A DNA stretch of 9,104 nucleotides. Source: Ramlibacter sp. Lineage in GTDB: Bacteria; Pseudomonadota; Gammaproteobacteria; Burkholderiales; Burkholderiaceae. The first letter of the stretch is position 1; each line of letters opens with the position of its first letter. Shown here piece by piece: positions 7,973-9,104 of this stretch. The notes under the pieces are model-generated. The model did not search any database. It saw only the letters and a program-made list of their open reading frames with translations, and was not told the DNA's origin. A program made the translations under genes and the position numbers. The stretch lies in assembly GCA_014376915.1 (NCBI GenBank), contig JACMQP010000061.1, forward strand, positions 1 to 9,104, written 5' to 3'.

Positions 7973-9034
7973 TCAAGCCGCCGGATCCCTGGCTTCCCAC
8001 CGGATCCGGTCGATCTGCGCCAGCACTTCGGGCGACAGTTGCGTGCCCCAGGCGGCCAGGTCCTCGTCGAACTGGGCGACCGAGGTGACGCCGATGATGG
8101 TGCTGGCGACCTGCCACCTGGTGTAGCAGAAGGCCAGCGCCATCTGGGTCGGTGTCATGCCGTTGTCGCGCGCCAGCTGGTTGTAGCGGCGCGCCGCCGC
8201 CAGGGCCTCGGGCCGGCCCCAGCGCTGCTTGCGCACGGACTCGAACTTCGCAATGCGCGAGCCTTGTGGTGCCTCCGGGCCATCGGTGCCGCCCTGGTCG
8301 TACTTGCCGGTGAGCAACCCGAAGCCCAGCGGCGAATAGGCCAGCAGCGAAACATCCAGCCGGTGCATCGTCTCGTCGAGGCCGTTTTCCAGACCGCGGC
8401 TCACCAGGCAATACACGTTCTGCACCGTGGCGATGCGCGGCAGGTTGTGCTGCTCCGCCAGCCGCACAAACTCGTGCACGCCGAACGGCGTCTCGTTGGA
8501 CAGTCCGATGTGGCGGATCTTGCCCTGCTTCACCAAGGTCGCAAAGGCTTCCAGCTGCTCGTGAATGGACGTGGTGGTGCGCTCCAGCTTGGGGTCGTAG
8601 TAGATACCGCCGAACATCGGCACGTTGCGTTCGGGCCAGTGGATCTGGTACAGGTCGATCACATCGGTCTGCAGCCGCTGCAGGCTGGCTTCGCACGACG
8701 CCACGATGTCGGCCGCCGTCAAGCCGCGGCCTTGCCGGACCCAGGGCATGCCGCGCGCGGGGCCGGCCGCCTTGGTGGCCAGCACCAGCTTCTCACGGGC
8801 GCCAGGGTTCTTCGCGAACCAGTTGCCGAGAATGGTCTCGGTGCGGCCATAGGTTTCGGCGCGCGCCGGCACCGAATACATCTCGGCGGTGTCGATGAAG
8901 TTGATGCCGCGCGCGAGCGAGCGGTCCAGCACCGCGTGGGCGGTCGCTTCGTCGACCTGCTCGCCAAAGGTCATGGTGCCCAGGCAGATGGGGGTGACCT
9001 GCAGATTGCTGCGGCCGAGTGGAATGTTTTGCAT
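7973..9034 (-). CDS. tas: NADP(H)-dependent aldo/keto reductase, Tas-like
   Basis: Cytoplasmic TIM-barrel oxidoreductase of 353 residues, close in length and sequence to E. coli Tas (346). Shared stretches include CLGTMTFGEQ (17-26), GINFIDTAEMY (43-53), KIRHIGLSNETPFGVHEF (172-189) and AYSPLGFGLLTGKY. The aldo/keto reductase catalytic tetrad is complete by position: Asp48, Tyr53, Lys88 and His132 (in LYQIHWPER). The family reduces aldehydes and ketones with NADPH. The natural substrate of Tas proteins is not established, although E. coli tas was found as a suppressor of a tyrosine requirement. The start at 9034 matches the family N-terminus but has no ribosome-binding site. The last dozen codons are rich in GGATCC-type palindromes, next to the repeat downstream. 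It is the first minus-strand gene of the tas-ybaK-plsY run visible here. Confidence 0.93.
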   Translation of the reverse strand: MQNIPLGRSNLQVTPICLGTMTFGEQVDEATAHAVLDRSLARGINFIDTAEMYSVPARAETYGRTETILGNWFAKNPGAREKLVLATKAAGPARGMPWVRQGRGLTAADIVASCEASLQRLQTDVIDLYQIHWPERNVPMFGGIYYDPKLERTTTSIHEQLEAFATLVKQGKIRHIGLSNETPFGVHEFVRLAEQHNLPRIATVQNVYCLVSRGLENGLDETMHRLDVSLLAYSPLGFGLLTGKYDQGGTDGPEAPQGSRIAKFESVRKQRWGRPEALAAARRYNQLARDNGMTPTQMALAFCYTRWQVASTIIGVTSVAQFDEDLAAWGTQLSPEVLAQIDRIRWEARDPAA

Positions 9035-9075
9035 TGGAAGAATGACGACACAGACGATGGGGACTGCGCAGAATA

Positions 9076-9104
9076 ATGGATTTCATGCCAGCAGGCCCGC
9101 CGAA
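9076..9104 (+). CDS. Possible start of a divergent gene cut by right edge
   Basis: The 70 bp beyond tas (9035-9104) contain two in-frame plus-strand ATGs, at 9076 and 9085, with an open frame to the edge reading MDFMPAGPP. AATAAT at 9072-9077 is a good -10-like match seven bases before the second ATG, the same spacing as at ppnP. On the other strand the overlapping TATTCT could serve tas. Too little sequence remains to name a product, and this may not be a gene at all. Confidence 0.25.

Overview
The window is about 9.1 kb of dense, very GC-rich bacterial chromosome. The protein set and gene style point to a betaproteobacterium of the order Burkholderiales, probably Comamonadaceae or a close relative. 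That placement is inferred from the overall look of the proteins, not from a marker gene. I see no rRNA, tRNA, CRISPR array, insertion sequence, integrase or phage gene. Nearly every base lies in a recognisable housekeeping or accessory gene, and no gap between genes exceeds about 90 bp.

Layout from left to right. (1) An ECF-type sigma factor (496-1098, minus) is followed 8 bp later by its probable membrane-bound anti-sigma factor, which runs off the left edge (1-487, minus). (2) Divergent from these, a small nucleoside phosphorylase, ppnP (1187-1504), is packed 7 bp ahead of argG, argininosuccinate synthase (1512-2849). (3) murB (2889-3956, minus) converges on argG. (4) Divergent from murB is a plus-strand run. 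It begins with a YajQ-family nucleotide-binding protein (4000-4485). Next comes an exported retropepsin-like aspartic protease (4485-5135), whose start codon shares a base with the yajQ stop. Last is an MFS exporter with a C-terminal alpha/beta-barrel-like domain (5148-6761). (5) A minus-strand run converges on the exporter. In transcription order it is a Tas-like aldo/keto reductase (7973-9034), a YbaK-family Cys-tRNA(Pro) deacylase (7438-7929) and the glycerol-3-phosphate acyltransferase plsY (6771-7412).

The genes cover envelope building (MurB for peptidoglycan, PlsY for phospholipid), arginine synthesis (ArgG), nucleoside salvage (PpnP), translation quality control (YbaK) and signalling (ECF sigma/anti-sigma, YajQ). 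I found no convincing evidence of an undescribed defence, mobile or biosynthetic system. The points most worth a second look are four. The translationally coupled yajQ and protease pair joins a putative nucleotide-second-messenger receptor to a periplasmic protease. Several start codons sit 5-7 nt after a -10-like hexamer with no ribosome-binding site, which suggests leaderless transcripts. A short palindromic repeat lies between tas and ybaK. The nucleoside phosphorylase is paired with argG.
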